A DNA stretch of 64,000 bases from Trichormus variabilis 0441 (GTDB lineage: Bacteria; Cyanobacteriota; Cyanobacteriia; Cyanobacteriales; Nostocaceae), in assembly GCF_009856605.1 (NCBI RefSeq), contig NZ_CP047242.1, forward strand, positions 866,001 to 930,000, read 5' to 3'. This document shows, one piece after another, positions 35,458 through 45,045 of the stretch. The stretch's first letter is position 1, and each line of letters starts with the position of its first letter. A program made the position numbers and the translations under genes. Below the pieces are notes generated by a model that was not told where the DNA came from, searched no databases, and saw only the letters and a list, made by a program, of their open reading frames with translations.

Positions 35458-37212
35458 ATGAATACTAATACTAAGCTAAATTCATCATCTGTCGTTGTTG
35501 TCAGTGGTGGTGGCAGAGGAATTACATCGGAATGTATTATTTATTTGGCTCGGCAATATAAATGTAGATTTATTCTGCTTGGTCGTTCTGCTTTAGCAGC
35601 AGAACCGGAATGGAGTATTGCTTGTGTTGATGAATCGGAATTAAAAAAACGAATTATGCAACATTTAATAGAGCAGAAAGAAAAACCAACCCCCATAAAA
35701 GTGCAGAATATTTATAAAAAAATATGCCAAAGTCGGGAAATTTATCAAACCCTAGCTGATATCAAAGAAGGAGGTGGTGAAGCAGAATATTTAAGTGTTG
35801 ATGTGACGGATGCCTCTGCTTTAAAATCTGCATTAGCTCCTGTCGCCGGACGCTTGGGAAACATTACAGGCATTATTCATGGAGCAGGAAATCTAGCAGA
35901 TAAATTAATTGAAAATAAAACAGAACAGGATTTTGAAACTGTTTATAATGTAAAAATAGAAGGTTTACATAGTTTGATTAATTGTGTAGATATCTCACAA
36001 TTAAAGTTTATTGCTTTATTTTCTTCCTTTGTTTCTTTTTATGGCAATGTCGGTCAATCTGATTACTCCTTAGCTAATGAAATTTTAAATAAATACGCTT
36101 ACTTGTTGCAGATAAAATATCCAGAGTGCCATGTGGTTTCTTTTGGATGGGGGCCTTGGGATGGAGGCATGGTAACGCCACAACTGAAACAATTATTTGC
36201 ACAAAAAAATATTAAACTAATTCCTCTTAGTGTGGGGGCAGAAATTTTGGCGGAAGAGTTAACCCAAGACCACACAAAAGTTCCCCAACTTATTATTATG
36301 AGTCAAGGAATTTCTGTCTTACCAAAAGCTTTTAGTCCAGAAAAACGTAGTTATCGTTTATATCGGCGCTTAACCTTACAGGGTAATCCTTTTGTTTACG
36401 ATCATGTAATCGGTGGTAATGCTGTTTTACCTGCTGTTTGTGCCTTAGCTTGGATGACAAATATTTGTGAGCAATTTTATCCTGGTTATCATTTTTTGAG
36501 TTGTCAAAAATATAAGGTGCTTAAGGGTATTGTTTTTGATGATAACTTAGCTAATTTATACTGTCTTGATTTAACCGAAGTAGAAAAATCTGAGGAAGAA
36601 ATTCAGTTAGAAGCGTTAATTTGGAGTGAAACCCCTAAAGGTATTCCTTTATATCATTATCGGGCATTGATTAACATTAGTCAAAAATCCCATGCTCAAC
36701 AAGCTTTAACTTTTGAAGATTTTAACTATTATGAATCTTCTTTGAGTTTAGATCCTTATCAACAGGGGATCTTATTTCATAATCAGAGATTTAGAGGTAT
36801 TCAAAAGATTCTCGAAATCACTCCTAATAAGTTAATTGCTTCATGTTTTTTACCAGAAATATCTCCTGCTGAACAAGGGCAATTTTTAACCCAGTCTTTT
36901 AATCCTTACACAACCGATATGTTTTTTCAATGTTTATTAATCTGGGTAAGACAAACCTATGGCTTAGGTAGTTTACCTCTGGAATTAACGGCATTGAAAC
37001 AGTTTTATACTCTCCCTTTTAACCAGGAATTTTTGATTAACTTATCTATTGAAGAGCAGAGCGAAACTAAAGTAGTTGCCAGTGCGATCGCCTGTGATAC
37101 TCAAGGAAAAGTATATCTGGAAGCTACTAATATGCAGGTAACTACAAGTGCGCGTTTAAATCAACTATTCCTGAATAATACGGTCGCTGCTAAAAATACC
37201 GTTTGTATGTAA
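35458..37212 (+). CDS. Catalytic ketoreductase half plus dehydratase domain, PfaA/HglE type (584 aa)
   Basis: Residues of about 10-285 are the catalytic KR subdomain: NADPH loop VVSGGGRGITSE at about 13, LGRS, HGAGNLADK, and the active Ser/Tyr in FSSFVSFYG and SDYSLANEILN. Residues of about 295-570 are a double-hotdog dehydratase with HxxxGxxxxP as HVIGGNAVLP (His about 315). These domains form the C-terminus of single-chain HglE proteins; here they are a separate gene after a 528-bp gap with a terminator-like hairpin and a MITE. The stand-alone half can only be a full KR if it pairs with the structural half at 34168-34929. There is no clear ribosome site before the ATG. Confidence 0.85.
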   Translation: MNTNTKLNSSSVVVVSGGGRGITSECIIYLARQYKCRFILLGRSALAAEPEWSIACVDESELKKRIMQHLIEQKEKPTPIKVQNIYKKICQSREIYQTLADIKEGGGEAEYLSVDVTDASALKSALAPVAGRLGNITGIIHGAGNLADKLIENKTEQDFETVYNVKIEGLHSLINCVDISQLKFIALFSSFVSFYGNVGQSDYSLANEILNKYAYLLQIKYPECHVVSFGWGPWDGGMVTPQLKQLFAQKNIKLIPLSVGAEILAEELTQDHTKVPQLIIMSQGISVLPKAFSPEKRSYRLYRRLTLQGNPFVYDHVIGGNAVLPAVCALAWMTNICEQFYPGYHFLSCQKYKVLKGIVFDDNLANLYCLDLTEVEKSEEEIQLEALIWSETPKGIPLYHYRALINISQKSHAQQALTFEDFNYYESSLSLDPYQQGILFHNQRFRGIQKILEITPNKLIASCFLPEISPAEQGQFLTQSFNPYTTDMFFQCLLIWVRQTYGLGSLPLELTALKQFYTLPFNQEFLINLSIEEQSETKVVASAIACDTQGKVYLEATNMQVTTSARLNQLFLNNTVAAKNTVCM

Positions 37213-37264
37213 TTGTTGTCTTTTTCTACAAACCCAATCGTGTATCCGTCTTATTGGAGTATAT

Positions 37265-40200
37265 ATGGAACGTTCTCGACTTGCTATTGTTGGCTTGGAT
37301 TGCTTTTTAAATCAGCATTTTAATTCAGCAATCTTCTCGGCATTAATTTATGATGGCAAGACCATCAAAGACATTAATCATCTTGATAATAAGGTAGAAT
37401 CTTTCACTATCTTATCGAAAATCTCTCATCAAGCTCTGCAAGACTGCCAAGTTAATTGTCATAAAAATGTTGCTGTCATTACTGCCCATAACGAAACTGT
37501 AAATCCTCATAATTCGGCAGAAAATTTGGGGAAAAATCTATCGAATTTATGGAATTTTACAGCAATTACATTTAATTTAGATGGGCAGAAAGATTGTTTA
37601 CTGAAAGCGTTAGAAATTGCCCAAATCCTGTTAACTGCAAAGGAAGTTGATACGGTAATTATTAGTGTAGTCAATTCTGAGCTTAATACTTATAGCGTTA
37701 ATGGTGGAGCCATTATTGTAAAAGATTATGCAGTGGCTCAAAAAGATGGCGATCGCATTTATGCGGTACTAGAAAGCTTCACCCGCATTGCAGATACCCT
37801 CTCTCCTTCATCAGTAGCCATTCAACAAAGTTGTGAAAAAGCTTTGCACCAAGCCAACATCAGCCCTCCAGAAGTTGGCTATATTGAAGTTTGCCACCAA
37901 AACCTAGCAGAAGAAAATAGCCCAGAATTTATCGGCTTAATTAATGCTTACGCTACGCATCAACATGACCTTACTTGCGCTGTTGGTAGTATAAAGGCAA
38001 ATCTGGGTGATTTGGGTATTGCGACGGGAGTCATTAGCTTAATTAAAACAGCCCTATGTGTTTATCATCGCTATTTGCCAGCATACCCCCAATGGCAGCA
38101 ACCCCAACACCCGGAAATCTGGCAAAATAGTCCCTTTTATGTGCCTACAAGTTCTTATCCTTGGTTTTTGTCAAAGAACCAGGAAAAGCGCCAAGCTGCT
38201 GTGAATTTGGTTGCAGAAGATGGTACTTATGGTCATATTATTCTCTCAGAAGACACGACTCAAACCAGCCGCAGCCCTAGCTATTTACCCTACGCTTCGT
38301 TTTACCTTTTTCCCATCGCTGCTGATGAGGCTTCATCTTTGCAGATACAACTAGATGATTTAGCTGCCAAAATTGAAACTAGTTTATCTTTACCTCAGAC
38401 TGCCCAAGAAAATTTTAGCCAATTTCAACGTAATTCCCCATCTCCTTACGTTATAGCGATTGTTGGGGAGAACAAAGAAACCCTACAACGGGAAATTAAA
38501 CAAGCGCAAAAAGGTATTGAGAAAGCATTTAGGGAAGGAAAATCTTGGAAAAGCCCCAAGGGAAGTTATTTTACTCCCAAACCCATTGGTAAACAGGGAA
38601 AAATCGCTTTTGTTTATCCAGGCGCTTTTAATTCCTATTTAGGTATGGGACGCAATCTGTTCCAATTGTTTCCCCAATTATGGAACCGCATCGCCAGTTT
38701 AGTTAAAGATCCCAATCAATTCTTACAAGCAAAACACCTGTACCCCAGAAGCCAATATTCCCTATCGCAGCGAGATTTAGAAGCCTTAGAAACTGAGTTT
38801 ATCGCCAATCCCTTATCCTTACTAGAAACCGGAACTGGTTTTGCGGTAATGTTCACGGACATTATGCAGCAATATTTCCAGATTAAACCCCAAGCAGCCT
38901 TTGGTTACAGCATGGGGGAAAGTACCATGATGTATAGTTTGGGAGTTTGGGCTAATGCTGATGCAGGAAGTCAATATATCCATTCTTCCCCACTGTTCCG
39001 CGATCGCTTAATTGGGACAAAACAAACAGTAGCAGAATATTGGGGCGAACCAACTGGGGAAAATTTATGGAGTAGTCATGTGTTAATGGCTGCACCAGCA
39101 GCAGTCAAACAATGCTTAGAACAAGAACCACGAGTTTATCTTACCCACGTTAACGCACCCCAAGAAGTGGTGATTGCTGGCGATCCCCAAGGCTGTTTAC
39201 GGGTGATTGAACGCTTACAATGTGATGCTTTTCGTTCTCCGTCGGATATGGTGCTGCACTGTGAAGCTATGCAGTCAGAATTTGCCGCATTTATGCAGCT
39301 GAACACTGTCAATATGGGAACACCACCAGACACAGTATTTTATTCCTCTGCTAATTATCAACCAATTCCTTTAGAACAGTTAGCGATCGCGCAAAACTTA
39401 TCACAAGGAGTCTGTCAACCCTTGGAATTTCCCCGTTTAATTGATCGTGCTTATCAAGATGGGGTCAGAATTTTCCTAGAGTTAGGATCAGGCGGTAGCT
39501 GTTCTCGTTGGATTACAGAAACTCTCCAAACACAAGATCACCTCGCTATGTGCATCAATCGTCGAGGTGCAGATGATTTGGCTACCATTGTTAAAATGTT
39601 AGCCCAATTGGTAAGCCATAAAGTAGACCTGGATTTATCACCCCTCTATCTTTCCCAGGAAACGCCAACCGAAATTACCACCTTGAAGGAAACAGTTCCC
39701 TCCTTGGTAGCTTCTCCTCCTTGTCTATTTAACGAAGATGATATTTTAGAGTTTATTGAGGGGAAAGTATCAAAGGTCTTTGGTGAAAGCTATCAAGAAA
39801 TTGATAACTACAGTAGACGAGTAAGAATGCCCTCACCTCCCTTTTTATTTGTGAGTCGTGTAACTCAGTTAGAAGGGAAATTAGGTGATTATAAATCAGG
39901 ATTTATTGAAACAGAATATGATATTCCCCAAGATGCTTGGTATGCAATCGATGGTCAGTTAACTGTCGGCATTTGTAAAGAAGCTGGTCATGGACTGTTG
40001 ATGTTATTAAGTTATCTGGGAACAGATTTTGAAAATCAAGGTAAACGTTCTTTCCGCTTATTAGATTTATCAGCAACTTTCCTTTTTGAACAGCCAGAAA
40101 CCATAAAAACATTGAAGTGTCGAGTCAAGATTACTTCTTCTGTGAAAACCGAAAAAAGTTTACTCGTCTTTTTCCAAGGAGAAGCTTTAATTGGCGATCA

Positions 40201-42082
40201 AGTGTGGATGAAACTCCATGACGGCTGTGCAGGACTCTTTTCCGATGAAGAATTAGAACAAGGGCAAGGAATTGTTATTTCCGAAAGTGAAGCAAGAGAA
40301 CGTCAGCGAATTACAAAACAACACTTTACACCTCTACTAACTTGTTCTAAATCAAATTTCACATCAGAAGAAATTCTTGCCTTAACTATAGGTGATTTGG
40401 GCGAGTGTTTTGGGGAAGAATATCAACAAAATTCCCTAAATCCATCCTTAAGATTACCACCAGCAAAACTACTCATGTTAGATGATGTGATGATGGTTAA
40501 TCCACAGGGAGGAGTAGCCGGACTAGGGTTAGCCATTGGGTCAAAAGAAGTCACACCGGAAGATTGGTATTACTTCTGTCATTTTCGCAATGATCCGACC
40601 ATGCCGGGGAATTTAATGATTGAAGGATGTATCCAATTAGTGCAGTTTTATTGTTTATTTTTAGGGTTACAAACTCGAACCAAAGATGCTCGTTTTCAAA
40701 TCATTCCTGGCAAAACTCAAGCAGCACGTTTTCGAGGACAAGTTACCCCCCAAACAGGCACATTAATGTATCAAATGGAGGTATTAGAACTTGGACTCTC
40801 TCCTCAACCATACGCTGTGGCTAATGTGGATGTTATTTTTGGCGGAAAAACCATTGCTACTATTAAAAATATTGGTGTTCAGCTTGTTGAAAAACCACTT
40901 GCCATCAAAAATTCTCTCACTGAGATTAATCATCAACCCGTTTTATTCAATGAAGAACAACTAAAGCAATTCGCCAAAGGCTCAGTTGCGGCTTGTCTTG
41001 GTTCAGAATTTGATATATATGAAAATCGTCAATCTGTTCGCCTACCTAATGGAGAGTTTCAGTTAGTTAGTCGAGTTTTAGAAATAGAAGGCAAACGTCA
41101 TGAACTGCAAAAACCTTCCCAAATAATTACAGAATATGATGTGAAACCTGATGCTTGGTTTTACGAACATAATGCTTACCCCACTTTGCCCTACTGCACC
41201 TACATTGAAATTGCTGGACAACCTTGCATTTTCTTAGGGGTTTATATGGGGGCAACCTTATTATCTCCTGATGATGACCTGCATTTTCGCAATTTAGATG
41301 GGCAAGGGACAATTCTTAAAGAAATTGACCTCAGAAATAAAACTATTACTGATAAAGTCCGTCTTCTATCTACGACTGCTGTGAAAGGGGCAATAATTCA
41401 AAAATATGAGTTTGAATTATCCTGTGAAGGAGAACCATTTTATCGCGGTAATATGGTATTTGGTGACTTTAGCACCGCCGTTTTAGCGAATCAAGTGGGG
41501 TTAGATGGGGGAAAACGCCTCAAACCTTGGTATCAAGAACATGAAACTTCTGCTTCTGATTTAACAACAATTGCCTTAAAAGACCCCAATTGGCGGCAGA
41601 AACTCTATCAAATTAATCCGAATAAACCCCATTATCGCCTCTCGGAAAAATATTTAGATTTTCTGGATGAAATGTTCATCATTGAAGATAGTGGAAACTA
41701 TCAAAAAGGGTATATATATGCTAGAAAATCAATTACCCCTCAAGATTGGTATTTTCCTTTTCATTTTTATCAAGATCCGGTCATGCCTGGAGCCTTGGGA
41801 GTGGAATCAATTATCCAAGCGATGCAGGCCTATGCTTTGCAATTAGACTTAGGTAAATCATTCAAAAATCCTCGATTTGGTCAAGCTATTAATCACGAAA
41901 TCACTTGGAAATATCGGGGACAAATTACGCCAGAAAATCATTTGATGTCTTTGGAAGTTCATATTTCTAATATTGAAGTTGCGTCTGACCGCATCACAAT
42001 TATTGGTGATGCCAGTTTGTGGAAAGAAGACTTAAGAATTTATGAAATTAAAGATATTGCTCTGTGCTTAGTAGAAGCATGA
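37265..42082 (+). CDS. PfaC/Hgl-like protein: degenerate KS/CLF-AT-DH-DH (1605 aa)
   Basis: Residues of about 1-335 are a shortened ketosynthase-like domain with no DxAC active-site cysteine; it keeps GDRIYAVLESF and VGSIKANLGDLG, and so resembles a chain-length-factor partner. An acyltransferase follows (about 430-790: VYPGAFNSYLGMG, Ser549 in GYSMGES). Two FabA-like double-hotdog dehydratases make up the rest; each has a catalytic half with the family motif, HFRNDPTMPG (His about 1106) and HFYQDPVMPG (His about 1500). This is close to PfaC but lacks a preceding active KS. The ATG follows a GGAG site 8 bp upstream. It should work in a complex with the PfaA-like and PfaD-like proteins. Confidence 0.9.
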   Translation: MERSRLAIVGLDCFLNQHFNSAIFSALIYDGKTIKDINHLDNKVESFTILSKISHQALQDCQVNCHKNVAVITAHNETVNPHNSAENLGKNLSNLWNFTAITFNLDGQKDCLLKALEIAQILLTAKEVDTVIISVVNSELNTYSVNGGAIIVKDYAVAQKDGDRIYAVLESFTRIADTLSPSSVAIQQSCEKALHQANISPPEVGYIEVCHQNLAEENSPEFIGLINAYATHQHDLTCAVGSIKANLGDLGIATGVISLIKTALCVYHRYLPAYPQWQQPQHPEIWQNSPFYVPTSSYPWFLSKNQEKRQAAVNLVAEDGTYGHIILSEDTTQTSRSPSYLPYASFYLFPIAADEASSLQIQLDDLAAKIETSLSLPQTAQENFSQFQRNSPSPYVIAIVGENKETLQREIKQAQKGIEKAFREGKSWKSPKGSYFTPKPIGKQGKIAFVYPGAFNSYLGMGRNLFQLFPQLWNRIASLVKDPNQFLQAKHLYPRSQYSLSQRDLEALETEFIANPLSLLETGTGFAVMFTDIMQQYFQIKPQAAFGYSMGESTMMYSLGVWANADAGSQYIHSSPLFRDRLIGTKQTVAEYWGEPTGENLWSSHVLMAAPAAVKQCLEQEPRVYLTHVNAPQEVVIAGDPQGCLRVIERLQCDAFRSPSDMVLHCEAMQSEFAAFMQLNTVNMGTPPDTVFYSSANYQPIPLEQLAIAQNLSQGVCQPLEFPRLIDRAYQDGVRIFLELGSGGSCSRWITETLQTQDHLAMCINRRGADDLATIVKMLAQLVSHKVDLDLSPLYLSQETPTEITTLKETVPSLVASPPCLFNEDDILEFIEGKVSKVFGESYQEIDNYSRRVRMPSPPFLFVSRVTQLEGKLGDYKSGFIETEYDIPQDAWYAIDGQLTVGICKEAGHGLLMLLSYLGTDFENQGKRSFRLLDLSATFLFEQPETIKTLKCRVKITSSVKTEKSLLVFFQGEALIGDQVWMKLHDGCAGLFSDEELEQGQGIVISESEARERQRITKQHFTPLLTCSKSNFTSEEILALTIGDLGECFGEEYQQNSLNPSLRLPPAKLLMLDDVMMVNPQGGVAGLGLAIGSKEVTPEDWYYFCHFRNDPTMPGNLMIEGCIQLVQFYCLFLGLQTRTKDARFQIIPGKTQAARFRGQVTPQTGTLMYQMEVLELGLSPQPYAVANVDVIFGGKTIATIKNIGVQLVEKPLAIKNSLTEINHQPVLFNEEQLKQFAKGSVAACLGSEFDIYENRQSVRLPNGEFQLVSRVLEIEGKRHELQKPSQIITEYDVKPDAWFYEHNAYPTLPYCTYIEIAGQPCIFLGVYMGATLLSPDDDLHFRNLDGQGTILKEIDLRNKTITDKVRLLSTTAVKGAIIQKYEFELSCEGEPFYRGNMVFGDFSTAVLANQVGLDGGKRLKPWYQEHETSASDLTTIALKDPNWRQKLYQINPNKPHYRLSEKYLDFLDEMFIIEDSGNYQKGYIYARKSITPQDWYFPFHFYQDPVMPGALGVESIIQAMQAYALQLDLGKSFKNPRFGQAINHEITWKYRGQITPENHLMSLEVHISNIEVASDRITIIGDASLWKEDLRIYEIKDIALCLVEA

Positions 42083-42106
42083 TTTACGCATGAAAACGGA
42101 AAATTA

Positions 42107-42173
42107 AGGGTATAGGGGTATAGGGGTATAAATAAATGTTTGCAACCCTCACACCCTTACACCCTTACACCCA
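42107..42173. repeat. Heptanucleotide tandem repeat forming a hairpin
   Basis: Three to four units of GGGTATA/GGGGTATA (42107-42130) face an inverse set of CACCCTTA units (42150-42173). Similar GGGTATAA units occur at 50641-50676. An in-frame TTG start at 42140 for the PfaD-like gene would translate the right arm and is rejected. Confidence 0.7.
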
Positions 42174-42262
42174 GTCTCAACAGACAACCTGGGTTTGTAA
42201 GTCCTAAGAAATTCGCAATAAACCAACAATACCCATTCAATCATTATTTGAGGTTATCAAAA

Positions 42263-43840
42263 ATGCTCACTCAAGGTACATCCATCCCTACCCTAAATCC
42301 ACCAGATTCTATTGCTTTCGATCATACAAGTATTCAACAAAAACTACTGAACTTGCATCAACCTTGCTATGTATTTTTAAAAAATAATCAAATAGGAATA
42401 TCCCATCAACCCATTGAAGGCATACAAGCACAAATGATGGTGAATGCCATCTTACCCCAAAAATTGGGCGATCGCAGTTTTCTTGACTTTCATGGAGTTA
42501 ACTATGCTTATGCGGCTGGTGCAATGGCGGGGGGTATAGCCTCGGAAATCCTAGTCATTACCTTGGGAAAAGCGGGATTTTTAGCCAGTTTTGGCTCAGC
42601 AGGATTAGTACCGCAACGGGTAGAAAAAGCCATCTTACAAATTCAACAAGCCCTACCCACTGGCCCTTACGCCTTCAATTTGATTCATAGCCCCTCAGAA
42701 GAAGCTCTAGAGCAAGGGGCTGTGGAACTTTACCTCAAACATGGGGTGAGAACAGTAGAAGCCTCCGCCTACATGGATTTAACCCCTCATATTGTCCGCT
42801 ACCGTGCAGCCGGGCTACACCTCAATTCTCAAGGAGAAATTCAAACCCACAATAAAGTCATTGCCAAAATTTCTCGCTCTGAAGTAGCTCAAAAATTTCT
42901 GCAACCAGCCCCGCTAAAATTCCTCAAATCCCTAGTAGAACAGGGATATATTACACCGTTACAAGCTGCTTTAGCCGAAAAAGTCCCCTTGGCAGATGAT
43001 ATTACCGTTGAAGCCGATTCAGGGGGACACACTGATAACCGTTCCTTGGTGTGTCTACTACCCAGCATTATCGCCCTGCGGGATGAAATTCAACAGCAAT
43101 ACCATTATGAACATCCCGTAAGAGTAGGTGCGGCTGGCGGCATTGGCACACCGGAAGCGGCTTTAGCTGCCTTTATGATGGGGGCTAGCTACATTGTCAC
43201 AGGTTCGATCAACCATAGTTGCATAGAAGCTGGAACCTCTGACCGTACCAAACAATTATTAGCCCAAGCAAGCATGGCTGACATGGTGATGGCACCCTGC
43301 GCTGATATGTTTGAAATGGGGGTTAAGGTACAACTACTGAAACGGGGTAGTTTGTTCCCCATGCGCGCACAAAAATTGTATGACTTTTATAAAACTTATG
43401 GAGGAATTGAAGAGATTCCCCCAGAGATACGTCAAACTCTAGAAACACAAATTTTCCGCAAAAATTTAGATCAAGTTTGGGATGAAACCGTTGCTTATTT
43501 TTCCCAACGAGATCCTGAACAAATTGCACGAGCTAATAACAACCCTAAACGTAAAATGGCTCTGATTTTTCGCTGGTATTTAGGATTATCTTCTCGTTGG
43601 TCAACTAGTGGAGATGAGCAGCGCCAAATGGATTATCAAATCTGGTGTGGCCCCGCGATGGGTTCCTTTAATGAATGGGTGAGAGGTTCCTATTTAGAAT
43701 TGCCTGAAAATCGCACAGTTGTTGATGTAGCCACCCATATCATGCAAGGTGCAGCCTATTTATATCGTCTACAAAATTTGAAATTACAAGGTCTTAACCT
43801 GCCATCCCAATACTGTTATTACCGTCCATTCCATATTTAG
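42263..43840 (+). CDS. pfaD: PfaD-like trans-acting enoyl reductase, FMN-dependent (525 aa)
   Basis: A TIM-barrel flavoprotein of the nitronate monooxygenase/PfaD family. Characteristic stretches are GAMAGGIASE, LASFGSAGLVP, the FMN-binding EADSGGHTDNR, the GAAGGIGTP phosphate loop (about 335) and GASYIVTGSINHSCIEAGTS. PfaD acts in trans on PUFA-synthase-type assembly lines and reduces enoyl intermediates. The start ATG at 42263 has GAGG 9 bp upstream, and the sequence before it is repeat-derived. Being between the PfaC-like gene and the exporter, it belongs to the cluster. Confidence 0.93.
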   Translation: MLTQGTSIPTLNPPDSIAFDHTSIQQKLLNLHQPCYVFLKNNQIGISHQPIEGIQAQMMVNAILPQKLGDRSFLDFHGVNYAYAAGAMAGGIASEILVITLGKAGFLASFGSAGLVPQRVEKAILQIQQALPTGPYAFNLIHSPSEEALEQGAVELYLKHGVRTVEASAYMDLTPHIVRYRAAGLHLNSQGEIQTHNKVIAKISRSEVAQKFLQPAPLKFLKSLVEQGYITPLQAALAEKVPLADDITVEADSGGHTDNRSLVCLLPSIIALRDEIQQQYHYEHPVRVGAAGGIGTPEAALAAFMMGASYIVTGSINHSCIEAGTSDRTKQLLAQASMADMVMAPCADMFEMGVKVQLLKRGSLFPMRAQKLYDFYKTYGGIEEIPPEIRQTLETQIFRKNLDQVWDETVAYFSQRDPEQIARANNNPKRKMALIFRWYLGLSSRWSTSGDEQRQMDYQIWCGPAMGSFNEWVRGSYLELPENRTVVDVATHIMQGAAYLYRLQNLKLQGLNLPSQYCYYRPFHI

Positions 43841-43878
43841 CTTTTGCCACAATAACCCACACATATTAACAAGGAATT

Positions 43879-45045
43879 ATGACTAATAAAACCATCGATT
43901 CTCCTTTTGCTCCTGGACTGCCAGCCCTTTATATTGTGGCATTTTTATCAGGAATGTCTTTAGGGTTATTTAACCCATTTATTTCCACTCTGATGAAACA
44001 AAATAACATCAATGATATTGTCATTGGTGCTAACTCTACACTCTACTTTTTTATCATTGCTATTGGCACCCCATTAGTTACCAAAATTCTCAGTAAGATA
44101 GGTTTACGTAAAACCATGATGTTAGGGTTTTTGCTCATGGGAATAACTGCACCTTTATTTCCCTTCACAACCCAATTGTCTGCTTGGTTTTTGATACGTG
44201 CCGTGATGGGTTTAGCTTGTTGTTTATATCTTATCTCTGGACAAACTGCTATCAACTATTTCTGTAATGATAAAAATCGGGGCATTGTTAATGGGTTAGA
44301 TGCTTTATGTTTTAGCTTAGGATTTGGCATCGGGCCAGTCATGGGAGCAGCTTTTTATAATGCTTCTCCTAAAACAACATTCCTCTTAGGCAGTGGATTA
44401 ATTTTGAGTGGCATTATTGTCGTATATTTAGGACTACCAGAAAAAGAAATTAAGTTTCAAATCCCCCGTTTCCAAATTATCAAAAAGCTGAAACTACCCT
44501 TACATGGTTCCTTTGCCTATGGTTTTAGTGTCGCCACATTAGTATCTCTTTATCCTCTCTATTTACTAGAACAAAATTATGGTGTTGAGCGCATTGGTTA
44601 TATTTTCGGGCTATTTATTTTAGGAGGATTAATATCAACAGTTCCAGTAAGTCATTTAGCTGATCGCATAGGTAAAATTAAAGTATTAAAGTATAGTGTG
44701 ATTGTCGTGATTATTTCGGTTATCGGTTTATCTTTTATCGACGACCCCAATATCACGCCTTTCTTAGCTTTTATTTCTGGTGTAGGAATGAGTCCCATTT
44801 TTCCCCTATCCTTGGCTTTAATTGGGTCAAGACTGGCAGTTGATGAATTGTCCTCTGGCAGTGCTTTATTTACCTCCATTTATAGTGCGGGATGTACGGC
44901 TGGACCAATTTTATCGGCAATAGTGATGACACTCCTCGGAACACAATATATTTTTGTGCTAATGATGGTTATTTTTGTTTTATTTTTCCTGAGTTTAAGT
45001 AAACAGAATAAATATAACCATTCACTTCTAAGCGTTGAACGTTAG
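43879..45045 (+). CDS. MFS transporter, probable product exporter (388 aa)
   Basis: About twelve hydrophobic segments along the chain, with the MFS loop motif after TM2 (KILSKIGLRKTMM) and its repeat in the second half (SHLADRIGKIKVL), place it in the major facilitator superfamily. AAGGAATT lies just before the ATG. It is 38 bp after the PfaD-like gene on the same strand and is the last cluster gene, so export of the product or an intermediate is likely. The substrate cannot be read from sequence. Confidence 0.9.
   Translation: MTNKTIDSPFAPGLPALYIVAFLSGMSLGLFNPFISTLMKQNNINDIVIGANSTLYFFIIAIGTPLVTKILSKIGLRKTMMLGFLLMGITAPLFPFTTQLSAWFLIRAVMGLACCLYLISGQTAINYFCNDKNRGIVNGLDALCFSLGFGIGPVMGAAFYNASPKTTFLLGSGLILSGIIVVYLGLPEKEIKFQIPRFQIIKKLKLPLHGSFAYGFSVATLVSLYPLYLLEQNYGVERIGYIFGLFILGGLISTVPVSHLADRIGKIKVLKYSVIVVIISVIGLSFIDDPNITPFLAFISGVGMSPIFPLSLALIGSRLAVDELSSGSALFTSIYSAGCTAGPILSAIVMTLLGTQYIFVLMMVIFVLFFLSLSKQNKYNHSLLSVER

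Noticed and set aside
37265..42082. AGPAT (acyltransferase) domain as in bacterial PfaC
   Set aside because: The C-terminus ends right after the second dehydratase; no HxxxxD acyltransferase block follows.
42107..42173. Possible CRISPR array
   Set aside because: Units are only about 7 bp with no unique spacers and no cas genes; it is a short tandem repeat.
42140..42262. TTG start for the PfaD-like protein
   Set aside because: The extra 41 codons begin in a tandem repeat; the ATG at 42263 has GAGG at proper spacing and matches where the fold begins.
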